A stretch of DNA of 9,203 nt from Alphaproteobacteria bacterium (GCA_022600235.1 JAHZKS010000030.1:1-9203), one strand, 5' to 3'; counted from the first letter of the stretch, positions 1-6,280 are shown. The notes: generated by a model not told the origin, from the letters alone. Made by a program: numbers and translations.

Positions 1-1
1 T

Positions 2-1279
2 CTAATCATTAAAATGATTTAATCTTAGATTAGTTGGCAATATATCAAATAGTTCTTTCATCAATGGTCCTACAGTAATCACCTTATCAACAGAACTATT
101 CTCAATTGCACTTAAAAGACCTTTGTGTTCTTCTAATGCGACCTCTCCAAGCTCGTACATATCTGCAAGAATAACAACTTTTCTTTTAGCTCCTTTTCTT
201 TTAGACAGCACATCCAATGCGGCTTTTATAGATAATACGCTAGCATTATAACTATCGTCAATAAGTGTTATTTTCTTTTTACCCTTCAACATGATATCTT
301 TTGTTAGACCTCGGCCTTTAACACTAGTGAATTCTTTTAATCCTAAAGATGATTTTTTAGTATCCAACCCTATAGATTCAACACTTAATAATACAGCAAT
401 TGAATTTATGGCATGGTGCTTACCTGGAGATAGCATTGTATATTCTACCTGTTTCCCCAGAATATTTGCAGATACTTCTGAATTACTTTGATCTGAGTGA
501 TAAGAAATCAAGAAAGCATCATTTTCTTTTTTTTCTCCAAACTTTAGAATCTTATCCATGCCGCATTTTCTTGCTTCATTTTCTAGAATATGAATATATT
601 TATTGTCTCCATTTAAAATGGCTATACCATTATTATTCATCCCTAAAAATATCTCTGCCTTTGCTCTAGCTATACCATCCACAGATGAGAAATTTTCTAA
701 ATGCACAGCTGCAACAGTTGTAATGATAGATAAGTCTGGACGAAAAACTTTTGTTAATTTTGTTATCTCACCTGCCTGACTCATACCTAATTCAAATATA
801 CCAAACTCTGTATCTAGAGGCATCAGTGCAAGGCCTATAGGGGCAGTGATTTGACTATTAAAATTCCCCTCAGATGAGTATGTTTTTCCTAATTTTGTGA
901 ATGCTAGCTTTAGCTGCTCTTTTGTAGAAGTTTTTCCTAAACTACCTGTTACTGCAATAATCTTTGCTTTGCATCTTTTCCTATGAAATTCTGCAAGCTT
1001 CCTTAACGCTTCCAAAACATCTTTAACCAAGATAATATTATGCTTCTCTATACTGCATCCTTCAGGTATCCTCTCAACCATCACAGCAGATGCAACTTCT
1101 AACACATCTAAAACGAAGTCATGGCCATCAAATTTCTCTCCCTTAATAGCAACAAAAATATCTCCAGATTTGACATTGCGCGAATCTATAGCAATACCAT
1201 TAGCACTCCATTCTCCGTAAACTTTGCCACCTGTAGCCTCTAAAACCGAAGCATTATCCCATAAATTTTTATATTTCAT
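2..1279 (-). CDS. murF: UDP-N-acetylmuramoyl-tripeptide--D-alanyl-D-alanine ligase, C-terminally short
   Basis: MurF is the cytoplasmic Mur ligase that adds D-Ala-D-Ala to the UDP-MurNAc-tripeptide using ATP, the last cytoplasmic step of the peptidoglycan nucleotide precursor. The 425-residue product shows an N-terminal substrate-binding domain (IDSR at 31-34, GDIFVAIKGE at 39-48), a P-loop (TGSLGKTSTK, 111-120), NFNSQ at 139-143, the ELG...GEI segment (163-172), AKAEIF with the lysine expected to be carbamylated (K207), GKHHAIN (286-292) and DDSYNAS (341-347). An in-frame TAG two codons before the ATG (TAG AAA ATG) rules out a longer N-terminus. The stop TAG is at 2-4. E. coli MurF is about 452 residues and continues some 44 residues beyond the point matching this end, including a KGS motif that is absent here. 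There is no murE directly upstream, so murF must have its own promoter. Family assignment is secure; whether the enzyme is intact is open. Confidence 0.92.
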   Translation of the reverse strand: MKYKNLWDNASVLEATGGKVYGEWSANGIAIDSRNVKSGDIFVAIKGEKFDGHDFVLDVLEVASAVMVERIPEGCSIEKHNIILVKDVLEALRKLAEFHRKRCKAKIIAVTGSLGKTSTKEQLKLAFTKLGKTYSSEGNFNSQITAPIGLALMPLDTEFGIFELGMSQAGEITKLTKVFRPDLSIITTVAAVHLENFSSVDGIARAKAEIFLGMNNNGIAILNGDNKYIHILENEARKCGMDKILKFGEKKENDAFLISYHSDQSNSEVSANILGKQVEYTMLSPGKHHAINSIAVLLSVESIGLDTKKSSLGLKEFTSVKGRGLTKDIMLKGKKKITLIDDSYNASVLSIKAALDVLSKRKGAKRKVVILADMYELGEVALEEHKGLLSAIENSSVDKVITVGPLMKELFDILPTNLRLNHFND

Positions 1280-1355
1280 TTTCTAGTTGCCACGACGCTA
1301 TTAAACCCCTACCATTGTTCTCTAATATATTAATGATACATTCTAAATATAAGAG
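1280..1355. promoter_or_regulatory. Divergent intergenic region between murF and the TPR gene
   Basis: These 76 bp separate two genes that point away from each other, so by position they should hold control signals for at least one of them. The right half is very AT-rich (TAATATATTAATGATAC, 1323-1339), but no -35/-10 pair is convincing on either strand. A possible murF promoter lies just inside the TPR gene on the minus strand: TTGATT, 16 bp, then TATACA at 1357-1362. No good Shine-Dalgarno site precedes either ATG. For the TPR gene AAGAG directly abuts the ATG, which is too close. The promoter assignments are inference. Confidence 0.3.
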
Positions 1356-2309
1356 ATGTATAGATTTATTATAAAAAAAATCAAGACTAGACTAGTCTCT
1401 TCACTGTTAAAGACAGTGAATAATAAGCTGAATGATAATCCTTTGGATAGTGATGCACTAAATAATCGTGCAATTCTTAATATTGGAGAAGATACACTAG
1501 AGCAATCACTACAAGATATGAATAAAGCTATTAAGCTGAATTCTCAATATCACCCATTAATACATTTCTCTTCTTCTGCGGCTTATCTTTTTCGAGGATA
1601 TGCACATATTAAATTAAAGAAAAAAGAAATTTCTAGAAAAGATTTTAAAGAAGCTCTCTTTCAAGACCATGAAAATCAAGATGCTAAAGAAGCCTTAGAA
1701 TCAAAATCTTTAGCTAATACAAACATAGAATCACTTAAATATGTAAAGAAAATATTCCCAGATTATATAAATAAGAACTATGAAAAAAGAATTAAGGTAT
1801 TAGAAAAACTATGTTCCAGTGAAGAGCTAAATAAAAATACTACATATGATCTCTCAGTATATTATTTCCTTTCTGGAAGATATGAAGAATCTTTATTATA
1901 TGCTAAACATTCTCTCAATATAGAGCATAATAACGGAGACACATGCCTGCTCGTTAGTATAATATATTTTCAACAAAAAAATTACAAATTGGCACTATCT
2001 TATATAAACCAAGCACTAAAAATATTTCAAAATACCCACCACGAGTATCATATAAACTCTTCGATACAATATTATAACAGAGGGTTTATATATTATAATA
2101 TGAATGAATTAGATCTAGCATGCAACGACCTCACGAAATCTTTAGACTTGTATAAAAAGAATATAGATTCTCTATTATTAAGAGCGAAAATATATATTAG
2201 AAAAGGTCTTGATCGAGAAGCGATGTCTGATTTAAAAACAGCTACTCAGTACGAGAATAATATTGAAGCAAAACGTTTGCTGAAAAAACTTAATAGCACT
2301 ATTTCGTAA
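1356..2309 (+). CDS. TPR-repeat protein of unknown function
   Basis: The 317-residue protein is recognised only by repeats. Helix-turn-helix units resembling tetratricopeptide repeats are visible at about 32-65, 74-107, 163-193, 194-227, 236-269 and 270-303, with the usual small/aromatic pattern (for example SGRY...A, NELDLACNDLTKSL, RKGLDREAMSDL). TPR arrays generally bind proteins; no catalytic domain is seen and no partner can be named. Residues 1-26 contain seven Lys/Arg, no Asp/Glu and many hydrophobic residues (starts MYRFIIKKIKTRL). They lack a long hydrophobic core, so this is not a typical Sec signal. An in-frame TAA at 1350-1352 excludes a longer N-terminus; a GTG at 1416 is a possible later start. 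The gene looks more AT-rich than its housekeeping neighbours. It is divergent from murF and overlaps the end of the suhB-like gene by 11 bp. It could be a host-interaction protein, as repeat proteins often are in Rickettsiales, or a plain scaffold. Confidence 0.8.
   Translation: MYRFIIKKIKTRLVSSLLKTVNNKLNDNPLDSDALNNRAILNIGEDTLEQSLQDMNKAIKLNSQYHPLIHFSSSAAYLFRGYAHIKLKKKEISRKDFKEALFQDHENQDAKEALESKSLANTNIESLKYVKKIFPDYINKNYEKRIKVLEKLCSSEELNKNTTYDLSVYYFLSGRYEESLLYAKHSLNIEHNNGDTCLLVSIIYFQQKNYKLALSYINQALKIFQNTHHEYHINSSIQYYNRGFIYYNMNELDLACNDLTKSLDLYKKNIDSLLLRAKIYIRKGLDREAMSDLKTATQYENNIEAKRLLKKLNSTIS
1373..1420 (-). terminator. Possible minus-strand terminator: two adjacent hairpins plus T8
   Basis: Read on the minus strand, an 8-bp inverted repeat with a 5-nt loop (TTCACTGT/ACAGTGAA, 1400-1407 and 1413-1420) is followed by a second inverted repeat (AGACTAG/CTAGTCT, 1384-1390 and 1392-1398, practical stem 5 bp with a 5-nt loop). 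Then come TGA and eight T's (1373-1380). The order hairpin then T tract matches an intrinsic terminator for leftward transcription. No minus-strand gene ends here. The nearest upstream minus-strand gene is the suhB-like one, whose 3' end lies inside the TPR gene, so this site could stop its antisense read-through before murF. The DNA also codes for the start of the TPR protein, so chance or a role in TPR mRNA folding remain possible. Confidence 0.4.
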
Positions 2310-3021
2310 TATCTTTTACACTAGAACTTGATAGGTCCACAAAATCAGAACCTTCTGTGATAACTCCTCCAGCTTCTCTAACCAATAAGATTCCAGCCTC
2401 TATATCTTTAGAACGCACTCTAGCAAAATCCAGTTTTCCAGATGCTACATAAGCAGAGGCTAAAATATTACACCCGAACTCTCTATTGTAATAAATGTTT
2501 CTATCTGCATTCTCTACACCGAATACCATTAAATTCTCTTTCCTTTCAGAAACTCTTAATCTATGTGTGCCAGAATACTTACCCATAGATCCTGTATACC
2601 ATGCCCCTTTACCTTTCTCTGCAAAATATACTTCATCTAAAATTGGGAATACCATTAAACATGATGTTATTTCTTCTTTAGAATTTTTCATTTCTGCAAT
2701 AGATATAGATATACCAAATAAAGGTATAGAATGAGTAAAATTTTGCACCCCATCCATAACAGTAATAACCCATTTCTCTTGGTTAGGACTAGTCGATTCT
2801 TTATTAAAACCAGTACATACAATACCAAACTCAGGCCTAATTCTTTCTAATTCACCTAATAAAATTCCTTTTATTTTATCCAAAGATTTCTCTACAAACA
2901 TTTGATTTGATTTTCTAGAAGACTGTAAAGATTTAAGTTCATAATAATCACGAGACAAAAATCTAGAAACTTTGGAAGAAACATCCAACATTAACTTTAT
3001 TAAGGGGGAAATATTACTCAT
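2299..3021 (-). CDS. suhB: Inositol monophosphatase family (SuhB-like) protein with degenerate active site
   Basis: The fold family is recognised from WVITVMDGVQNFTHSIP (84-100), which aligns with the family motif WVIDPLDGTTNF.H, from FPILDEVYFAEKGKGAW (125-141) and from KDIEAG...REAGG (205-219), which aligns with WD.AAG...EAGG. Active members are Mg2+-dependent phosphatases. Here the first metal-binding Asp of DPLDGT is Thr87, the Thr after DG is Val92, the GEE metal-ligand motif before the WVI block is not found, and the Trp of WD.AAG is Lys205. Only Asp90 and Asp206 remain. At 240 residues it is shorter than the usual 260-270. Loss of phosphatase activity is therefore likely. E. coli SuhB also acts in ribosomal RNA transcription antitermination with the Nus factors, a role reported not to need catalysis, so a non-enzymatic role is possible. 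The ATG shares one base with the efp stop (TAATG), and AAGGTG six bases upstream is a good ribosome-binding site. Its 3' end overlaps the TPR gene. Confidence 0.85.
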   Translation of the reverse strand: MSNISPLIKLMLDVSSKVSRFLSRDYYELKSLQSSRKSNQMFVEKSLDKIKGILLGELERIRPEFGIVCTGFNKESTSPNQEKWVITVMDGVQNFTHSIPLFGISISIAEMKNSKEEITSCLMVFPILDEVYFAEKGKGAWYTGSMGKYSGTHRLRVSERKENLMVFGVENADRNIYYNREFGCNILASAYVASGKLDFARVRSKDIEAGILLVREAGGVITEGSDFVDLSSSSVKDITK

Positions 3022-3587
3022 TATTTACACCTTTCTACATATGTATCATCTTCTGTACGCACTACTATTTTTGTACCAGGATCAATAAATGGTGGAACCA
3101 TAACACGAATTCCGTTTTCCATTACAGCTGGCTTATAAGAAGATGCAGCTGTCTGACCTTTTACAACAGGTTCGGTTTCAGAAACTTCCAGATTCACAGT
3201 CGATGGAAGCTCAATCTTAATTGGTGTGGTTTCATAAAACTCCACTACCACATTCATTCCTTCCTGTAGATATGCAATTTTTTTATCTAACATTGATTTA
3301 TCTACCTGAATTTGTTCATATGATTCATTATCCATTAGATATATGAAGTCTTCATCTGAATATAGAAACTGATTCTCTTTTTGGTCTAACCTTGCTTTTT
3401 CTACATCTTCACTAGATCTGAATCTTTCATTTACCTTAGTACCTGTTTGTAGATCTTTCATGGATACTTGCACATACGCACCTCCCTTACCAGGCATAGT
3501 ATGCTCAGGTGTTTTGATTACTACGTACAACTTACCATTATGCTCAAGTACATTACCCATTCTTATTGAGTTAGCATTTATTTTCAT
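3021..3587 (-). CDS. efp: Translation elongation factor P
   Basis: EF-P binds ribosomes stalled at consecutive prolines and stimulates peptide-bond formation. The 188-residue product has the standard length and three-domain architecture: a KOW-like N-terminal domain with the exposed loop MPGKGGAY (31-38), a central OB domain, and a C-terminal OB domain ending in PPFIDPGTKIVVRTEDDTYVER. Lys34 at the loop tip is the position that is beta-lysylated by EpmA/EpmB in E. coli. Whether this organism has those enzymes cannot be told from the window. The ATG at 3587 has AAGG (3595-3598) nine bases upstream, and this site overlaps the mscS stop codon, leaving a 9-bp gap. The gene sits fourth in a five-gene minus-strand operon and runs by a TAATG junction into the suhB-like gene, which suggests coupled translation of the pair. 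The gene assignment is very secure. Confidence 0.97.
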   Translation of the reverse strand: MKINANSIRMGNVLEHNGKLYVVIKTPEHTMPGKGGAYVQVSMKDLQTGTKVNERFRSSEDVEKARLDQKENQFLYSDEDFIYLMDNESYEQIQVDKSMLDKKIAYLQEGMNVVVEFYETTPIKIELPSTVNLEVSETEPVVKGQTAASSYKPAVMENGIRVMVPPFIDPGTKIVVRTEDDTYVERCK

Positions 3588-3596
3588 TTTATAACC

Positions 3597-4730
3597 TTAT
3601 ACCTTTGTAGATTTGAATTTGACAGTATCTGCAATCTCTATAGTGCGCGTTGGGTATGCAATAGAAGCTTTGTGCTTTGCAATAATATCAGATATTTTGA
3701 TCATCACATCTTGTCTTACAGCGTAAAATTTCACCCAGTTTCTTGTATATGTGAAAGTATATAATAAGAAGTTTACACTACTTTCCCCAAAATCTTCAAA
3801 ATTTACGATCAAAGTTTGATTAGTATCAATTTCTGTATGATCAACTAACATTGCTCTAATCTCATCTAAAATCTTCGTCAAAGCGTTCACATCTTGATAC
3901 CTTACGCCTATCACAGCTCTAATTCTTCGGTGACTCATTCTTGAAGGGTTTTCAAGTGAAATATGAGTAAATATTGAATTTGGAACATATAAAGGCCTTT
4001 TATCAAATGTCCGAATATGAGTCATTCTCCATCCAATCTTCTCTACTATACCTTCAATATTTTGATCTGGAGACCTAATCCAATCTCCTACTGCAAAAGG
4101 TTTATCAGAATATATAATTATTGTACCAAAGAAGTTGGATAATAAATCTTTAGATGCAAATGCTATGGACACACCACCAACCCCTGCGAAAGCAAGAATA
4201 CCACGGACATCAAACCCTACTATGTCCATAATCACGACACATGATATGACAACAATAACAACTTTCATAAGCTTGAGAAAAGCATCTACCCCTGTGAGAT
4301 CGACTGGTGCTTTTGAAGTTTTGCTTCTTGCGATAAATCTCTCTTCACAGCGATTAGCATAAGCGATACAGAACCACATAATACACATCACTATACCTGC
4401 ACTACGGGCTGACTTGATAACATCTAATTCTTTCTTATCATGCAGAAAATCTATTAGCCCCAAAGCCATAGAAGTACCTATAATGAGAATCAGCACCACC
4501 AAAGGTCCTAAAGCAGATTTCACTAATATATCGTCCCAGAATTTATCAGTTTTCTCTAAACGATGCAGAGTTCTTTTTAAAACCCACCTGATTAGATAAG
4601 CAAAGAATATAGCCATGCAAACCAAGAGAATTGCCTCAAAAACAACCTCAGCCTCATGCACAGTGTTAACGCTAACTACAGACTTGATATAAGACAATAT
4701 TGATTGCCAGGTGCTATTATCTTTAAGCAT
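3597..4730 (-). CDS. MscS-family mechanosensitive channel
   Basis: Members of this inner-membrane family open under membrane tension and release solutes during hypo-osmotic shock. The 377-residue protein has hydrophobic segments at about 29-51, 73-95, 105-125 and 152-172. The pore-lining segment at about 175-206 contains the Gly/Ala-rich stretch ILAFAGVGGVSIAFASKD, followed by LSNFFGTIIIYSDKPFAVGDWI. The latter matches the MscS consensus LSN...G..I...KPF..GD.I. A soluble beta domain and C-terminal alpha/beta domain follow (VEKIGWRMTHIRT, YVPNSIF). With about five membrane segments it is larger than E. coli MscS (286 residues, three segments) and closer in layout to the YnaI/YbdG type. Its ATG lies within the last codons of the aldolase gene (8-bp overlap, ATGCTTAA), pointing to translational coupling. 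In an intracellular bacterium it may protect against osmotic change on leaving a host cell (inference). Confidence 0.93.
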   Translation of the reverse strand: MLKDNSTWQSILSYIKSVVSVNTVHEAEVVFEAILLVCMAIFFAYLIRWVLKRTLHRLEKTDKFWDDILVKSALGPLVVLILIIGTSMALGLIDFLHDKKELDVIKSARSAGIVMCIMWFCIAYANRCEERFIARSKTSKAPVDLTGVDAFLKLMKVVIVVISCVVIMDIVGFDVRGILAFAGVGGVSIAFASKDLLSNFFGTIIIYSDKPFAVGDWIRSPDQNIEGIVEKIGWRMTHIRTFDKRPLYVPNSIFTHISLENPSRMSHRRIRAVIGVRYQDVNALTKILDEIRAMLVDHTEIDTNQTLIVNFEDFGESSVNFLLYTFTYTRNWVKFYAVRQDVMIKISDIIAKHKASIAYPTRTIEIADTVKFKSTKV

Positions 4731-5664
4731 AAGATTTTATATCTTCTTTATAGATTGAAACTATATCATTTAACATATTCAATGCTTCTTTTCTAGGTCT
4801 CTGGAATGTATTACGACCTATAATGGATCCATTACCACCAGCATTATGTATAGCTCTTATCTCTTCGTATAACTCTTCAAGATTTTTACTTGTACCACCT
4901 GAAAAAACTACCAATCTCTTTCCAGCAAAACATGCTTGCTTTACATGCGCAACTCTATCAGCAAGAGAGTTCTTCTTAATATCAAATTTACTGTATACTG
5001 CATCAGCCTCAGGCTGCTCGATAAAGTCTGTAGGGAGCTTAACTTTAACAATATGAGCTCCTAATAGACATGCCATATGTGCTGCGTATGCGCATACATC
5101 TAATGCTGTTTCTCCTTTCTTCGAAAGGTCACCACCTCTTGGATAAGACCAAATAACTACAGCTAAACCTAAAGATTTAGCCTTCAATGCTAAGTCTTTG
5201 ATCTCTTCCATCATACCAATAATATTTTCTGATCCAGGGTATATAGTAAAGCCAATCGCAGAACAACCTAACCTTAATGCGTCTTCAATCGATGCAGTAA
5301 TAGCTTGATCAGGCTTTGCATTTTTACCATTCAAAGAATTAGCACTATTCATTTTTAAGATTGTAGGTATTGCTCCCGCAAATTTTTCTGCACCAACCTC
5401 TAACATACCTAGTGGAGCTGCATATGCACTAAGACCAGCCTCTACAGCTAATGAGTAATGATATAATGGATCGTAAGCATCAGGATTTGATGCAAAACTT
5501 CTCGCCGGACCATGCTCAAAACCTTGATCTACAGGAAGAATTAGCATACGCCCTGTACCACCTAATTTACCATGCATTAAGATCTTAGCCAAATTAGATT
5601 TTGTACCTGGAGTATCACCAGAATAATTTGATAAAATATTTTGTACTTTTTCAGTTAATATCAT
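4723..5664 (-). CDS. fbaB: Class I fructose-bisphosphate aldolase, DhnA/FbaB type
   Basis: This enzyme cleaves or forms fructose-1,6-bisphosphate (with DHAP and glyceraldehyde-3-phosphate) through a Schiff base, acting in glycolysis or gluconeogenesis in the cytosol. With the start at 5664 the product is 313 residues. It shows ILPVDQGFEHGP (42-53), typical of the DhnA-type family, FTIYPGS (139-145), HIVKVKLP (204-211) with K207 the likely Schiff-base lysine, and phosphate-binding segments FSGGTSK (254-260) and GSIIGRNTFQRP (279-290). An upstream ATG at 5742 would add 26 residues but lies inside the bcp coding region and has no support. The ATG at 5664 has AGGGA five bases upstream, so I chose it. 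The gap to bcp is then 14 bp. The gene overlaps mscS by 8 bp. Rickettsiales that keep only gluconeogenic reactions often retain such an aldolase; direction of use here is inference. Confidence 0.93.
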   Translation of the reverse strand: MILTEKVQNILSNYSGDTPGTKSNLAKILMHGKLGGTGRMLILPVDQGFEHGPARSFASNPDAYDPLYHYSLAVEAGLSAYAAPLGMLEVGAEKFAGAIPTILKMNSANSLNGKNAKPDQAITASIEDALRLGCSAIGFTIYPGSENIIGMMEEIKDLALKAKSLGLAVVIWSYPRGGDLSKKGETALDVCAYAAHMACLLGAHIVKVKLPTDFIEQPEADAVYSKFDIKKNSLADRVAHVKQACFAGKRLVVFSGGTSKNLEELYEEIRAIHNAGGNGSIIGRNTFQRPRKEALNMLNDIVSIYKEDIKSYA

Positions 5665-5669
5665 TTCAA

Positions 5670-5674
5670 TCCCT
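5670..5674 (-). promoter_or_regulatory. Ribosome-binding site that fixes the aldolase start
   Basis: AGGGA on the minus strand lies five bases before the ATG at 5664 and just after the bcp stop codon (TAA, 5679-5681). No comparable site precedes the in-frame ATG at 5742, which is inside bcp. This decides the start in favour of 5664. Confidence 0.75.
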
Positions 5675-5678
5675 AATA

Positions 5679-6143
5679 TTATATTTCTTTTAACGATTTC
5701 AAAACCGCTTCTACATGTTTTTTTACAGAAACCTTGCTCCAACTTTTTCTTATCACGCCTTCTGAGTCTATGAGAAAAGTTGAACGATTAATTCCAAAAT
5801 ATTTCCTACCATACATATTTTTTTCAACCCATACACCATATGCTTCACAAGTTTTTCCTTCATAATCTGAAGCTAAAATAAATGGAAGGTCATACTTCTT
5901 CTGAAATTTCGCATGACTGTCTAAACCATCTTTTGAAACACCTATCACCACAGTATTTAACTTTTTAAATTCCTCTATATTCGCCTTAAAATCATTTGCT
6001 TCTATAGTACACCCAGGGGTATCGTCTTTAGGGTAAAAATACAGTACAATATTTTTGCCTTTAAAGTCTGATAACTTTATTTTCTTCTCACCCTCTATAA
6101 TAAGGTTAAATTCTTTTGCTTTCTCACCTAACATAGAATCCAT
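5679..6143 (-). CDS. bcp: Thiol peroxidase, Bcp/PrxQ-type peroxiredoxin
   Basis: Bcp-type peroxiredoxins reduce hydrogen peroxide and organic peroxides in the cytoplasm through a peroxidatic cysteine. With the start at 6143 the product is 154 residues, close to E. coli Bcp (156). It carries the active-site block YPKDDTPGCTIEA (37-49) with peroxidatic Cys45, the conserved Arg120 in NRSTFLID, and EAYGVW (100-105). Position 50, the resolving cysteine in E. coli, is Asn here. The only other cysteine is Cys99 (KTCEAYG), so the enzyme is either 1-Cys or uses Cys99. An ATG at 6158 would add five residues, but the strong AGGAAGG site lies inside those codons and serves the ATG at 6143 instead. It is the first gene of the operon, directly behind a good promoter, and 14 bp before the aldolase. 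This suggests it sets the expression of the whole cluster. Confidence 0.93.
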   Translation of the reverse strand: MDSMLGEKAKEFNLIIEGEKKIKLSDFKGKNIVLYFYPKDDTPGCTIEANDFKANIEEFKKLNTVVIGVSKDGLDSHAKFQKKYDLPFILASDYEGKTCEAYGVWVEKNMYGRKYFGINRSTFLIDSEGVIRKSWSKVSVKKHVEAVLKSLKEI

Positions 6144-6148
6144 TTTTA

Positions 6149-6155
6149 CCTTCCT
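6149..6155 (-). promoter_or_regulatory. Ribosome-binding site that fixes the bcp start
   Basis: AGGAAGG on the minus strand, five bases before the ATG at 6143, is the strongest Shine-Dalgarno match I found in the window. It overlaps the codons that would follow an ATG at 6158, and that ATG has no site of its own. The bcp start is therefore placed at 6143. Confidence 0.8.
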
Positions 6156-6174
6156 CATTAAACTAATACGTCAA

Positions 6175-6203
6175 TTTATAGCATTTTATCTAACTATATT
6201 CAA
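6175..6203 (-). promoter_or_regulatory. Sigma70-type promoter of the bcp-fbaB-mscS-efp-suhB operon
   Basis: On the minus strand TTGAAT (6198-6203) is followed after exactly 17 bp by TATAAA (6175-6180). TG one base before the -10 box makes an extended -10 element (TGCTATAAA). Transcription would begin near 6168 and give a leader of about 25 nt carrying the bcp ribosome-binding site. It is the best promoter match seen in the window, and no gap inside the operon is large enough for another full intergenic promoter. Confidence 0.7.
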
Positions 6204-6251
6204 GTTACACTAGAGAATAAAATATTATAGATTAATCGCACCTAAAATATA

Positions 6252-6280
6252 TTGAAGCCTAGATTTAAACAAGTTAATAT
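6252..6280 (+). promoter_or_regulatory. Candidate promoter of xseA
   Basis: TTGAAG (6252-6257), a 17-bp spacer and TAATAT (6275-6280) lie 26 bases before the xseA ATG, giving a short leader of about 20 nt. A nearby TATAAA (6278-6283) is an alternative -10 box but has a 20-bp spacing. The region is AT-rich, so chance matches are common. Only a weak GGT precedes the ATG as a ribosome-binding site. Confidence 0.4.

Noticed and set aside
291..669. Two overlapping plus-strand open frames opposite murF
   Set aside because: murF motifs occupy the minus strand here; the products have low-complexity, shadow-like composition and no start signals.
2281..2305. Small inverted repeat AATAG/CTATT after the suhB-like stop, followed by T's on the minus strand
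   Set aside because: The loop would be only two bases and the stem is five AT-rich pairs, so a stable terminator is unlikely.
5665..5742. N-terminal extension of the aldolase from an ATG at 5742
   Set aside because: It overlaps bcp codons, has no ribosome-binding site, and the ATG at 5664 has AGGGA at good spacing and a normal family N-terminus.
6224..6229. Perfect TATAAT on the minus strand upstream of bcp
   Set aside because: No plausible -35 box lies 16-18 bp upstream, and the promoter at 6175-6203 is better placed.
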